A stretch of 64,000 bases of DNA, from positions 62,001 through 126,000 of the forward strand of contig JAUIBP010000003.1 in assembly GCA_030427735.1 (NCBI GenBank), in the 5' to 3' direction. The position numbers and the translations under genes were made by a program. The notes under the pieces are model-generated. The model was not told where the DNA came from. It ran no database searches and saw nothing but the letters and a program-made list of their open reading frames with translations. This DNA is from Bacteroidia bacterium. GTDB lineage: Bacteria > Bacteroidota > Bacteroidia > Flavobacteriales > Flavobacteriaceae. This document shows positions 24,964-34,330 of this stretch, in pieces. Position 1 is the first letter of the stretch; the number at the start of each line of letters is the position of its first letter.

Positions 24964-26517
24964 TTATTTTACAGCTTTATCTACCACTATTTTATTATCG
25001 CGGTTAGCCAGTTCCCAAGCCGTGTAAAATATTAAACGCGTTCTGTTTTCTAGTAAATCGTATTCAATCTTATCCGGAGTGTCTGTTGGTTTATGGTAAT
25101 CGGCATGTGTACCGTTAAAATAAAAAATAACAGGGATATTGTTTTTAGCAAAATTGTAGTGGTCCGATCGGTAATAAAAGCGGTTCGGATCGTTATCGTC
25201 GTTAAAAGTGTAATCCAATTCAATATTACAACACGATTTGTTTACAGCTTCCGAAATGTTGTGTAAGTCTGTACTTAGTTTATCGCTTCCTATTAAATAC
25301 ACATAGTTTCTGTTGGTGTTTTTTCTGGTAGGATCGGTTCTGCCTATCATGTCGATATTTAAATCAACCATAGTGTTGTTTAAAGGTTTTATAGGATCGA
25401 TATCGGCGTAGTAGCTAGATCCTAAAAGTCCCTTTTCTTCGCCTGTTACATGCAAAAATAAAACAGAACGTTTTGGGCCTTCGTTATTGTTTTGCGCTTG
25501 TTTAAAAGCTTCAGCTATTTCTAAAATGGCAACTGTTCCAGAACCATCGTCGTCTGCACCATTATATACCTCGCCATCTTTAATACCTTCGTGATCTAAA
25601 TGTGCCGATATTACTATAATTTCGTCTGGTTTTTCAGAGCCTTTAATAAATGCAGCAACGTTTTCGGAGTTAAAATCTTCGCTTACCTTTTTATAGTTTA
25701 GCTTGAAGTTAGAGGCTAATGTTTGAGGTGCACTTTCGGTTTGTATGCTAGGTAAAATGGTTTCTGCTAACTTGGTGTTTATAACAAAAAAGAACAGTTC
25801 TTCTTCTTTGTCTTGAAGCGTCATTCTACCATGCGATTTACCATAGCGATTGGCAGCCATATCGTAAATGTCTGGCGCGTAAAATAAAATGGCTCTAGCA
25901 CCTTTACTTTTGGCAAGGTCTCTCTTTAAAGCGAATTCTTGTCTGAAATTAGACCATTTGCTTGTAGTTGTTGTTCCTGAAATGGTGTAGGTGCCGTCAG
26001 TATTTTTAGGCTCTCCAGCTTTAAACAAAACGACTTTGTCTTTAACATCTAAAGTGGTGTAATCGGAATAATTTTCGGTTTCTATACCATAGCCAGCATA
26101 AATAATGTTTGTGGTGTTTATGGTGTTTGATGCGCTAGGAAGTACAGAAATAAAATCTGAAATTAATTCAAAATCGGTATTGTTAACGTTTAATGTAACT
26201 TCTGGAGTTTTAATAACTTCTAGAGGCACTTCTTGAAAATAATCGCCATTTGTTTTTGCCGAAGGAATGCCTAAATCGACATACCGTTGTTTTAAAAACT
26301 CTACAGCTTTTTTCTGACCTTCTTCTCCTGTTTCACGTCCTTCAAATTCATCGGAAGCATAGGTGTATAGATCTTTTTTTAATTCATCGGAAGTGATGGT
26401 GTTGGCGTAAAAATTAACATCGTGAATTTCAGTTGGCTTAGTCGTGCTTACATTTTTGGTTGTACTACAGGCCAATGTAAGTACAGCCATACTAGATAGC
26501 ATGAATGTTTTTTTCAT
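24964..26517 (-). CDS. M28 family metallopeptidase lipoprotein with PA domain
   Basis: A 517-aa lipoprotein (lipobox LTLAC, Cys17). Following an N-terminal cap (LYTYASDEFEGRETGEEGQKKA), a protease-associated domain occupies about 100-280 and the M28 catalytic core about 285-505. The zinc ligands are readable: SAHLDHEG (His306), NGADDDGSG, TGEEKGLLGS (base and Glu ligand), NIDMIGRTD and HADYHKPTDT. The enzyme should be a di-zinc aminopeptidase acting on peptides in the periplasm or at the outer membrane. Its upstream neighbour is a paralogue lacking the PA domain; about 97 bp separate the two. A strong terminator follows. Confidence 0.93.
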   Translation of the reverse strand: MKKTFMLSSMAVLTLACSTTKNVSTTKPTEIHDVNFYANTITSDELKKDLYTYASDEFEGRETGEEGQKKAVEFLKQRYVDLGIPSAKTNGDYFQEVPLEVIKTPEVTLNVNNTDFELISDFISVLPSASNTINTTNIIYAGYGIETENYSDYTTLDVKDKVVLFKAGEPKNTDGTYTISGTTTTSKWSNFRQEFALKRDLAKSKGARAILFYAPDIYDMAANRYGKSHGRMTLQDKEEELFFFVINTKLAETILPSIQTESAPQTLASNFKLNYKKVSEDFNSENVAAFIKGSEKPDEIIVISAHLDHEGIKDGEVYNGADDDGSGTVAILEIAEAFKQAQNNNEGPKRSVLFLHVTGEEKGLLGSSYYADIDPIKPLNNTMVDLNIDMIGRTDPTRKNTNRNYVYLIGSDKLSTDLHNISEAVNKSCCNIELDYTFNDDNDPNRFYYRSDHYNFAKNNIPVIFYFNGTHADYHKPTDTPDKIEYDLLENRTRLIFYTAWELANRDNKIVVDKAVK

Positions 26518-26614
26518 GAATTACGTTTAAGGGTTAGGATTGCGATATTACAAAATAAGCACAAACATCTGATTGTTTGCTTGTTGTTTTTAACAAAAAA
26601 TTATAGGCTCTGGC

Positions 26615-27661
26615 TTAGTTGTCATCATTATTTAAACGTGGTCTTTGCGCTTGGTTGGCTAATTGCCACGCTGTAGCAAATACATATTGGGCTCGCTTTT
26701 GTAGCAGCTTGAAATTTATTTTATCGACTGTATCTGTAGGTTGGTGGTAATCTTGGTGTGTACCATTAAAATAAAATATAATAGGAATATTATGTTTGGC
26801 AAAATTGTAATGATCCGATCGGTAATAAAAACGGTTTGGGTCGTTGTCTTGGTTAAACGTATAATCTAAATCGAAATTAAAATACGTGTCGTTTACTTTT
26901 TCAGATATAAAATGCAAATCGTTACTCAATCTATTAGAGCCTATTAAGTAAATATAATTAGGGTTGCTGGCATGTTTATCGTCTACACGACCAATCATAT
27001 CTATATTTAAATCGGCTATTGTGTTTTTTAACGGAAATACAGGATGTTCGGTGTAAAATCGTGAACCATATAAACCAATTTCTTCGCCTGTAACATGTAA
27101 AAATAATACAGAGCGTTTCGGGGCATGTCCGTCTAAAGCTGCTTGTTTAAATGCTTGTGCAATTTCTAATATCGCAACCGTACCAGAGCCATCGTCGTCT
27201 GCACCATTATAAATTTCGCCATTGGTTACCCCAACATGATCTAAATGGGCAGAGATGATAAGTACTTCTTCCGGTTTTTCGGAACCTGGTATATAGGCTA
27301 AAACATTTTCCGACGTACCTGTGCCTTCGGGTAAGAACGATTCTGGTACAACTTGAAAATACACAGAATCTGCTATAGGAGACGCAATGTGTTGCTCTTT
27401 ATAGATGTGTTTTAAATAATTAGCTGCTTTTTTCTGACCTTCTTCTCCTGTTGCACGACCTTCTAACGAATCGGATGCATAAATAGTTAAATGCGTTTTT
27501 AATTCGGGAATGGTGATGCTTTTTGCGTAGTGCGATACCAGTGCAGTATCTATAATGGTAATGGCTTTTTTCTGGTTTTCGATTTTAGTCGTGTACTTTG
27601 TAGTTGCACAAGATCCTACCATAATAAAGGCACTAAGAATCGTGAAAAATTGTATTGACAT
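26615..27661 (-). CDS. M28 family metallopeptidase lipoprotein without PA domain
   Basis: A 348-aa lipoprotein (lipobox MVGSC, Cys18), paralogous to the downstream gene. Cap residues TIYASDSLEGRATGEEGQKKA and catalytic blocks SAHLDHVG (His139), NGADDDGSG, TGEEIGLYGS, NIDMIGRVD and HQDYHQPTDT all correspond to the partner. The roughly 170 residues of the PA domain are absent: FQVVP (about 103) runs almost straight into SENVLAYIPGSEKP (118). All zinc ligands are kept, so the enzyme is probably active, with altered substrate access. Its own TATATTTG box lies upstream at 27680-27687, and no terminator separates it from its paralogue, so the pair likely forms one transcript. Confidence 0.92.
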   Translation of the reverse strand: MSIQFFTILSAFIMVGSCATTKYTTKIENQKKAITIIDTALVSHYAKSITIPELKTHLTIYASDSLEGRATGEEGQKKAANYLKHIYKEQHIASPIADSVYFQVVPESFLPEGTGTSENVLAYIPGSEKPEEVLIISAHLDHVGVTNGEIYNGADDDGSGTVAILEIAQAFKQAALDGHAPKRSVLFLHVTGEEIGLYGSRFYTEHPVFPLKNTIADLNIDMIGRVDDKHASNPNYIYLIGSNRLSNDLHFISEKVNDTYFNFDLDYTFNQDNDPNRFYYRSDHYNFAKHNIPIIFYFNGTHQDYHQPTDTVDKINFKLLQKRAQYVFATAWQLANQAQRPRLNNDDN

Positions 27662-27679
27662 GCGATTTTTTTAGTTTGC

Positions 27680-27687
27680 CAAATATA
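27680..27687 (-). promoter_or_regulatory. Candidate -7 box (TATATTTG) for M28 pair
   Basis: Minus-strand TATATTTG, matching TAnnTTTG, lies 18 bp upstream of the ATG at 27661. No good -33 box. Confidence 0.5.
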
Positions 27688-27780
27688 TGTAAATCAAGTA
27701 AATAGAAAAATGATTTTTTATAGAAATACGCAATTAGGTTTTAAGCTAGCAATAAACCAGATATATAGCTAATTAAAATA

Positions 27781-27814
27781 CAAAAGGCCAATTATTTACA
27801 TAAAAGACCTTTTG
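27781..27814 (-). terminator. Intrinsic terminator of RND efflux operon
   Basis: CAAAAGGTC and GGCCTTTTG (minus strand) form a 9-bp stem with one mismatch, followed by a T-rich stretch, 21 bp past the outer-membrane factor stop. Confidence 0.65.
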
Positions 27815-27835
27815 TTGTATTGGGTTTTGTGGGGT

Positions 27836-29248
27836 TTATTGCCATCCACCACCAAGGGCTTCATATAAATTTACCACACTAAGTAATTGATTTAATTTCG
27901 TGTCTACAACATTTAATTCGGCATTTAAGGCCGCTGTTCTTGCGGTTAATAAATCTAAATAATTGGCGTAACCGTAATTCAACAGAATTTCAGAATTGGT
28001 TTCGGCTTGTCGTAAAGCTTCAACTTCTTTTTCTCTAAATTCGAATTTTTTAGTTTCTGCTTCGTACACATATAAGGCATCCGAAACTTCATTTCCAGCA
28101 ACTAATAGCTGTTTTTCGAAATTCAATAAGGCTTGTTCCTGTTGGGCTTGAGCGACTTCGTATTGGGTTTTTATAGCGCGTTTATTAAATATAGGTTGCG
28201 CCAAACCACCAACTATATTAGCAAAAATAGAATTGGCACTTATCCAATCTTTTAAATCTAAACTTTGAAAACCTCCCGAAGCTGTTAACGTTAAAGATGG
28301 GTAGAAGTTACTTTTTGCCACATTGGTCAATTCGAAAGCATTAATTAAACCATATTCTGCCGCCATAACATCTGGACGATTGCGTAGTAATACCGATGGT
28401 ACACCTGTTTTAAGGGCAACGTCTAATACTTGTTGATCTAAATCTGAACGTAAAATGTCTTGTCCTGTTTTTCCTAAAAGCAAACTGAAAATGTTTTCGG
28501 TTTGGAAAATGGCTTTTTCAATATCTATTTTCAAAGCCAAGGCGCTGTTGTATTGCGCGATAGTTTGGTCTACCGCAACTTGGTTTACTTGGCCAGACTC
28601 TTTTAAAGCTTGGATGGTTTCAACACTTTTTTCTCTAGCCTGAATAGTTTCGTTAGTAACTTTTAATTGCATATCTAAAGCTAAAAGCTGATAATAGGTA
28701 GAGGCAATGCTAGATACCAGAGTTGTTTTAACAGCCTTATGGGCTGCAACCGATTGTAAATAACTGGCGTCAGAAGCACGTTTGGTACTTCTTATTTTTC
28801 CCCAAATATCTGCTTCCCAAGACAGGTCTGCTGAAAGTTGATACTGTGTTAAACCACCATCGAAAAACGATCCAAACTGGCTGTTTTTAGACAATTCTTG
28901 GTGGGTAACAGTAGGGTTTACAGATAGCGATGGATAATATCCTGCTTTGCCTTGCTTGGCATACGCCTCGGCAGCTGCCATTTGCTGTAACGCTATCCTG
29001 ATATCGATGTTATTTTGTAAACCTTCTTCGATATACTGATTTAAATACGAATCGGTAAACAGGTCTTTCCAAGATACATCTGCCATCGATAGACTATCGG
29101 TTGGCAGATTATCTGTTCGGTATAAATTTGTAGTTTCTTCAAATTCTGGGCGTTCGTAATTTTTTGCCACAAAACAACTTTGTAATGTGGTTCCAACCAA
29201 AATTAAGACTACAAATTTTAATGTATTGTATTTTAGTTTTGATGTCAT
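27836..29248 (-). CDS. RND efflux outer-membrane factor (NodT/OprM family lipoprotein)
   Basis: A 470-aa lipoprotein (TTLQSC) of the TolC-like outer-membrane factor family with two repeated halves. Landmarks are the NodT-family opening NYERPEF, SWKDLFTDSYLNQYIEEGLQNNIDIRIAL (about residue 58), the coiled-coil helices and RNRPDVMAAEYGLINAF, a conserved family block. It forms the trimeric outer-membrane and periplasmic channel of a tripartite pump. A start at 29266 is possible but would overlap the pump gene; ATG 29248 begins one base beyond the pump stop and gives MTSKLKYNTLKFVV, a better signal peptide. It is the last gene of the regulator, adaptor, pump, channel operon. Confidence 0.94.
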   Translation of the reverse strand: MTSKLKYNTLKFVVLILVGTTLQSCFVAKNYERPEFEETTNLYRTDNLPTDSLSMADVSWKDLFTDSYLNQYIEEGLQNNIDIRIALQQMAAAEAYAKQGKAGYYPSLSVNPTVTHQELSKNSQFGSFFDGGLTQYQLSADLSWEADIWGKIRSTKRASDASYLQSVAAHKAVKTTLVSSIASTYYQLLALDMQLKVTNETIQAREKSVETIQALKESGQVNQVAVDQTIAQYNSALALKIDIEKAIFQTENIFSLLLGKTGQDILRSDLDQQVLDVALKTGVPSVLLRNRPDVMAAEYGLINAFELTNVAKSNFYPSLTLTASGGFQSLDLKDWISANSIFANIVGGLAQPIFNKRAIKTQYEVAQAQQEQALLNFEKQLLVAGNEVSDALYVYEAETKKFEFREKEVEALRQAETNSEILLNYGYANYLDLLTARTAALNAELNVVDTKLNQLLSVVNLYEALGGGWQ

Positions 29249-29249
29249 A

Positions 29250-32200
29250 TTATTTTTCTTCTTCAATGTGTTGTTCTATTACTGCAGGTTTACTGGATAC
29301 TTTTTCTTGTAACCATTGGAATAAAATAAAGAGGATTGGAATTACAAATACCCCTAAAAGTGTACCTATTAACATACCTCCGGCAGCACCACTACCAATA
29401 GAGTTGTTTCCTTCGGCACCAACACCTTTAGCCAATACCAATGGCATTAAACCTAAAATGAAAGCAAACGAAGTCATTAAAATAGGTCGTAAACGTGCTT
29501 GTGCACCATGTATCGCAGCGTCTGGAATACTTTCGCCATGTCTGCGGCGTTGTACAGCAAATTCCACAATTAAAATCGCATTCTTAGCCAATAATCCAAC
29601 TAACATAATTAAGGCAATCTGGAAATAGATATTGTTTTGTAAGCCCATCATTTTTGTTGTGAAAAAGGCTCCAAACACCCCTAACGGAAGCGATAAAATT
29701 ACAGCAAATGGTAATAAATAACTTTCGTATTGCGCCGCTAACAAGAAGTACACAAATACCACACATAAAATGAAAATAATAACAGTTTGGTTACCCGCAC
29801 TTACCTCTTCACGTGTTAAACCAGAATACGCCACATCGTATTGGGTTGGTAGGTTTTTAAGCTCTTCCTCAATAATGCTAATAGCATCACCAGTACTAAA
29901 TCCAGGGTTTGAAGCTCCAGAAATTTTAGTGGAATTATATAAGTTAAAACGTGTTACCGATTGCGGTCCGTAAACACGCTTAAGTTTTACAAACTGGGTA
30001 ATAGGCGTCATGTCGCCACTCCCTGTTTTAATGTATAATTCGTTTAAGGATTCTTTTTCCGAACGATTTTCTGGTGCGGCTTGTACATACACACGGTATT
30101 GCTTACCAAATCTAGAAAAATCGGCGGCATAAATTCCTCCAATATAACCTTGCATGGTTCCGAAAATAGAACTAATTGGCACGCCATATTTTTTGGCTAG
30201 CGGCACATTAATTTCCATTTCGTATTGCGGATATTTAGTGTTGAAAGACGATTGTCCGTATTGAATGGCCGGATGCTTCATTAAACTACCAATAAAGTCT
30301 TGTGTAGCCGTTTCTAAATCGGCAAAGTTACCACCAGATTTATCTAAAAGGTTAACCTCAAAACCTGACGATAATCCAAATCCAGGAATACTTGGCGGTG
30401 CAAAGAAAATAATCTGAGCCTCGGGAACGGTGGCTGCGATACCGAACAATTTACCAATGATTGCAGAAGCAGCTTCGTCGTCGTTCTCGCGTTCTTCCCA
30501 ATTTTTAAGTTTAATAAATCCTAAACCATAGTTAGAACCTGTACCACTTATTAAACTTCTACCGTTAATTACCGTTACGCCATTAACACCTGGTATCTGT
30601 TTTGCTTTTTGGTACATATCTTGCATTACCATATTGGTACGGTCCATAGACGATCCTGCAGGTAACTCGACGTTCATGAAAATAATACCACGATCTTCAT
30701 CTGGTACGAAACCAGTAGGAGTGGTGTTGGCAGCCCACCAAATTCCTACAGAAGCAAGAATTAAGATGGCGGCCGAAATCCATTTGTTTTTATATAAAAA
30801 ACGTAACGATTTTCCGTAACGTGCCGTTGTGGCATTAAATCCTTTATTGAATCGGTCGTAAAAGCCTTGAAGGAAACTTTTCTTTTCGTGGTCTTTCTCG
30901 TCGTGACCTTTTAAGAATAAAGCACACAACGCTGGACTTAACGTTAAAGCGTTTACTGCCGAAATTAAAATGGCTACAATTAAAGTTACCCCAAATTGCT
31001 CGTAAAATACACCTGTTGGTCCTTGTATAAAGGTAACCGGAATAAACACCGCGGCCATAACCAAGGTAATGGAAATAATGGCTCCGGAAATTTCGTGCAT
31101 GGCATCTAAAGTTGCTTTTTTGGCACTGTGTTCGCCTTCATCTAATTTGGCATGAACGGCCTCTACAACCACAATGGCATCATCTACCACAATACCGATG
31201 GCCAGTACCAAAGCAAATAAAGTTAATAAGTTGATAGAATACCCAAATACACCCAAGAAAAAGAACGTACCAACAATAGCTACAGGTACCGCAATGGCAG
31301 GGATTAAAGTTGATCTGAAATCCTGTAAAAAGATAAATACTACAATAAATACCAAGATAAAAGCTTCAATAAGGGTGTGTTTTACCTTGTTCATGGATGC
31401 GGTAAGGAATTCGTTAGTATCGTAATTGATAACATAATGAACACCTTCAGGGAAATCTTGAGATAAACGTTCTAATTCCGATTGAATTTGCTCGATAATT
31501 TCCTGCGCGTTCGATCCTGCCGTTTGATAAATCCCCATGTTGATACTCGGGTTTCCATCTGTAAATCCATAAGAATCGTAAGATTGTGCATCTAATTGAA
31601 TATCGGCGACATCCTTCAAGCGTAAATATTGTCCATTATCTAAGGCTTTAATTATGATGTTGCTGTATTGGTCTTCCGATTTAAATCGTCCGCTATAAGT
31701 AATCGTATAGGTAAATGCTTGTCCGTCGTTTTGTCCCAAAGCACCAGCCGAAGCTTCTAAACTCTGTTCTCTTAATGCCGCAGTAACATCGGCAGGCAAG
31801 AGGTTAAATACAGCAAGCTTTTCGGGTTTCAACCAAATACGCATGGCGTAATCTTGGCTACCAAACACGTTTACGTTTCCTACACCTTTAACCCTTTGCA
31901 GAGAAGGTATCACGTTAATTTTTAAGTAATTCTGAAGATAGGTTGCATTGTAATTTTCATTTTCGGAATACACCGACATGAACATTAAGGCAGAGGTTTG
32001 TTGCTTTTGCGTTAAAACCCCGGTTTGAATCACTTCTTGAGGCAATAACGGATTGGCACGTGCCACACGGTTTTGTACGTTTACCGCCGCAATATCCGGA
32101 TCGGTTTCTTGGTCGAAATATACCGTAATAGATGCCGAACCAGAGTTGGAAGCGGTAGAGGTAATGTAGGTCATACCCTCAACCCCGTTAATCTGTTCTT

Positions 32201-32396
32201 CAATAGGAATAATTACACTTTCCATAATGGTTTCGGCACTCGCACCAGGATAGGTGGCATTTACCGTAATGGTTGGCGGCGCAATATCGGGGTATTGCTC
32301 TACAGGAAGTGTGGTAAAACCCAGCACCCCTAAAATAACTATGATGATGGAGATTACGGTAGACAGTACCGGTCTCTCTATAAATGTTTTTAACAT
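29250..32396 (-). CDS. RND multidrug efflux pump, HAE1 family inner-membrane subunit
   Basis: A 1048-aa protein of AcrB size and build. Helix 1 is FIERPVLSTVISIIIVILGVLG, two large periplasmic loops follow helices 1 and 7, and helix 4 contains VVDDAIVVVEAVHAKL with the proton-relay aspartates. The conserved FALVLAIGIVVDDAIVV and GLLAKNAILIVEFA blocks are typical of HAE1 hydrophobe/amphiphile exporters. It uses proton motive force to drive drugs, detergents or bile-like compounds from the periplasm into the channel. It lies 22 bp downstream of the adaptor gene and 1 bp from the channel gene. Spectrum cannot be read from the sequence. Confidence 0.95.
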   Translation of the reverse strand: MLKTFIERPVLSTVISIIIVILGVLGFTTLPVEQYPDIAPPTITVNATYPGASAETIMESVIIPIEEQINGVEGMTYITSTASNSGSASITVYFDQETDPDIAAVNVQNRVARANPLLPQEVIQTGVLTQKQQTSALMFMSVYSENENYNATYLQNYLKINVIPSLQRVKGVGNVNVFGSQDYAMRIWLKPEKLAVFNLLPADVTAALREQSLEASAGALGQNDGQAFTYTITYSGRFKSEDQYSNIIIKALDNGQYLRLKDVADIQLDAQSYDSYGFTDGNPSINMGIYQTAGSNAQEIIEQIQSELERLSQDFPEGVHYVINYDTNEFLTASMNKVKHTLIEAFILVFIVVFIFLQDFRSTLIPAIAVPVAIVGTFFFLGVFGYSINLLTLFALVLAIGIVVDDAIVVVEAVHAKLDEGEHSAKKATLDAMHEISGAIISITLVMAAVFIPVTFIQGPTGVFYEQFGVTLIVAILISAVNALTLSPALCALFLKGHDEKDHEKKSFLQGFYDRFNKGFNATTARYGKSLRFLYKNKWISAAILILASVGIWWAANTTPTGFVPDEDRGIIFMNVELPAGSSMDRTNMVMQDMYQKAKQIPGVNGVTVINGRSLISGTGSNYGLGFIKLKNWEERENDDEAASAIIGKLFGIAATVPEAQIIFFAPPSIPGFGLSSGFEVNLLDKSGGNFADLETATQDFIGSLMKHPAIQYGQSSFNTKYPQYEMEINVPLAKKYGVPISSIFGTMQGYIGGIYAADFSRFGKQYRVYVQAAPENRSEKESLNELYIKTGSGDMTPITQFVKLKRVYGPQSVTRFNLYNSTKISGASNPGFSTGDAISIIEEELKNLPTQYDVAYSGLTREEVSAGNQTVIIFILCVVFVYFLLAAQYESYLLPFAVILSLPLGVFGAFFTTKMMGLQNNIYFQIALIMLVGLLAKNAILIVEFAVQRRRHGESIPDAAIHGAQARLRPILMTSFAFILGLMPLVLAKGVGAEGNNSIGSGAAGGMLIGTLLGVFVIPILFILFQWLQEKVSSKPAVIEQHIEEEK

Positions 32397-32418
32397 AGGA
32401 CTTTATTGTCTAAAAAGA

Positions 32419-33546
32419 TTATTGAAATAAAGGTTTAATAGGTTTTGAAACACTATCGAAAACCACTTCTTGTGGTTGTATAACTGTATTGTTTCGTAAT
32501 TTTCCAGTACCGCTGGTAACAATTTTATCACCTTGTTTAACGCCAGACGCTACAACATATAAGTGGCTGTTTTTGTCTTTAACGTTTACAGGAGTTGCAA
32601 CAGTCTTGTTTTCGCCATTAACAACGTACACAAAAGTTTGTCCTTGTTGCTCGAAAGTTGCCGACTGCGGTATAACTACGGCATTTTCGTATACAGTAGG
32701 AATACTAATTGTACCACTATTTCCGTTGGTTATTAATCCGCTAGGGTTATCAAATATCGCTCTAAAACTTACGGTACCAGTTGTAGCATCAATCTGGCCA
32801 GTAACTGTTTGTATTGTACCTTCTTTTTTATACTGGAATCCATTAGCTAATGTTAGGTGTACCTTAGGGAAATTTGCTACTTTCTCTTTTAAGGTATTTC
32901 CAGGTGTATTTTGAAGGAAATCTAAATACTTAGTTTCGTTCATAGAGAAGAACGCATAGATTTGTTTGATGTCCGACACCGTTGTTAATGCGCGCTGACT
33001 TGTAGCACTTACCAGCGAGCCTTCTCTAAAATTAATCGCACCAACAACACCATCTACAGGGCTTTTTACAGTAGCATAACTAATATTAGCATTTATACTA
33101 TTGTAGTTACTTTTAGCTTGCGCCAATTGTGCTTTTGCTGTTTCTAGTTGTACATTACTAATAATACCTTTTTCTACTAAAGGTTTTAACTTTTCTACTT
33201 CTACCTCAGCCACATTAACCGAAGCTTTGGCAGCATCGGCATCTTGGCTAAGCGATTGAGTTTCTAGTTTAAACAAGGCTTGTCCCTTTTTTACGGTTTC
33301 GCCTTCATCTACCAATACTTTTTGAATGTAACCACTAACTTTTGCTCTTACTTCGCTGGTAATAATACCTTCTATACTCGTAGGGAAGGTTTGGTAAGTG
33401 GTTACATTTTTTTGAGGAACTGTTGTTACAGGAAACGGTAAAGCCTGCTGCTGCTGTTGGGGTTGTGCCGCTTTATCGTTACCACAACTTATAAGGGTTG
33501 TCGCTATCATGGTTAGCGAAACTAAAGTGTAAAATTGTCTTTTCAT
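32419..33546 (-). CDS. RND efflux periplasmic adaptor lipoprotein
   Basis: A 375-aa membrane-fusion protein (lipobox TLISC, then a QPQQQQQ-rich linker). The biotinyl-lipoyl halves flank a helical hairpin: VSGYIQKVLVDEGETVKKGQALFKLE and ATVKSPVDGVVGAINFREG (landmarks), followed by beta-barrel and membrane-proximal domains with VVIPQSATFEQQGQTFVYVV. It bridges the inner-membrane pump and outer-membrane channel. The in-frame ATG at 33564 would overlap the regulator stop; the ATG at 33546 (MKRQFYTLVSL) gives a normal lipoprotein signal and is used. It is the second gene of the operon. Confidence 0.94.
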   Translation of the reverse strand: MKRQFYTLVSLTMIATTLISCGNDKAAQPQQQQQALPFPVTTVPQKNVTTYQTFPTSIEGIITSEVRAKVSGYIQKVLVDEGETVKKGQALFKLETQSLSQDADAAKASVNVAEVEVEKLKPLVEKGIISNVQLETAKAQLAQAKSNYNSINANISYATVKSPVDGVVGAINFREGSLVSATSQRALTTVSDIKQIYAFFSMNETKYLDFLQNTPGNTLKEKVANFPKVHLTLANGFQYKKEGTIQTVTGQIDATTGTVSFRAIFDNPSGLITNGNSGTISIPTVYENAVVIPQSATFEQQGQTFVYVVNGENKTVATPVNVKDKNSHLYVVASGVKQGDKIVTSGTGKLRNNTVIQPQEVVFDSVSKPIKPLFQ

Positions 33547-33563
33547 ACGTTTTTTTTGATGCA

Positions 33564-34064
33564 TTAATTTGATTGATTATTAATCATTTTCTCTTTTAAT
33601 TTAGAGACTAATAACATAGACTCATCTAGAAATGTTATGTAATTGTTATGAAATGCGAGATCGAATTTGTCGTCATCGTCTGTAGTAGAATGATTTACTT
33701 TTTCTTTAAAAGCTTTCATTTCTAAATGCAATTCTTTATCGGAATTCCAATAGGCAATCATTTTGTCGATATGCTGAATTATATGATCGCCATTAATGGT
33801 AAAATATTTTTTTCTGTCGCCTGGTTTAGTAAAATACTCCAAATGTCCTAAATCTGATAAATGATTTAAATGGGTAGATATGGTACTTTTACTGGCGCAA
33901 AGGTGCGTTACTAAATCGTCGAAGGTAACGCCTTTTTTTCCTGTTAAGATAACATAAGAAATGATGCGAGCCGCAACAGGAGCCATTTGGTCTTTATTTT
34001 CTATAATAACCCCAAGCTTTTCTACCAGTCTATGTTTCTCTTTCAGGAGTTCTTTCTCCATCAT
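33564..34064 (-). CDS. GbsR/MarR-family transcriptional regulator of RND operon
   Basis: A 166-aa winged-helix protein. The N-terminal helix is followed by PVAARIISYVILTGKKGVTFDDLVTHLCASKSTISTHLNHLSDLG (landmark), a helix-turn-helix with a basic wing FTKPGDRKKYFTI. The C-terminal helices probably dimerise. GbsR-type regulators repress or activate transporter operons in response to small molecules. It is the first gene of the operon, 17 bp upstream of the adaptor ATG. Upstream lies an 18-bp near-perfect palindrome at 34093-34110, flanking the -7 box, so autorepression of the whole pump operon is likely. A second in-frame ATG three bases later (34061) is possible. Confidence 0.9.
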   Translation of the reverse strand: MMEKELLKEKHRLVEKLGVIIENKDQMAPVAARIISYVILTGKKGVTFDDLVTHLCASKSTISTHLNHLSDLGHLEYFTKPGDRKKYFTINGDHIIQHIDKMIAYWNSDKELHLEMKAFKEKVNHSTTDDDDKFDLAFHNNYITFLDESMLLVSKLKEKMINNQSN

Positions 34065-34078
34065 AATTTAATTTTTTA

Positions 34079-34110
34079 CAAAAATAGTTTTGGTTCGGGA
34101 ATTTCCGAAC
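34079..34110 (-). promoter_or_regulatory. Promoter -7 box and palindromic candidate operator of RND operon
   Basis: Minus strand: TATTTTTG at 34086-34079 matches TAnnTTTG. Just upstream, GTTCGGGAATTTCCGAAC (34093-34110 on the plus strand) is an 18-bp inverted repeat with one mismatched pair, the size expected for a dimeric winged-helix operator, and it covers the spacer and -33 area. Confidence 0.6.
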
Positions 34111-34249
34111 TAACAAAAGTTAAGTATTTGTTAAAATATTTATAAAATTAGATTACGAGTGTTATTATGTTGAATATTAGGTTTTTACATTGTTTTGTTG
34201 AAGCTTGTTTTAGCGGTTATACATGTGGATGAAAGAATTATAAAACGAT

Positions 34250-34286
34250 AAAAGCCCCAAATTCCACCATAGAATTTGAGGCTTTT
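34250..34286 (-). terminator. Terminator of the T9SS adhesin operon
   Basis: AAAAGCCTCAAATTC and GAATTTGGGGCTTTT (minus-strand reading) form a near-perfect 15-bp stem around a 7-nt loop, 45 bp past the SprF stop. Both strands end in T runs, so it can act in both directions. Confidence 0.8.
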
Positions 34287-34330
34287 GAAAAAAACACCAT
34301 GAGTTTTTAATATTGTAACTTGTGTTTAAG

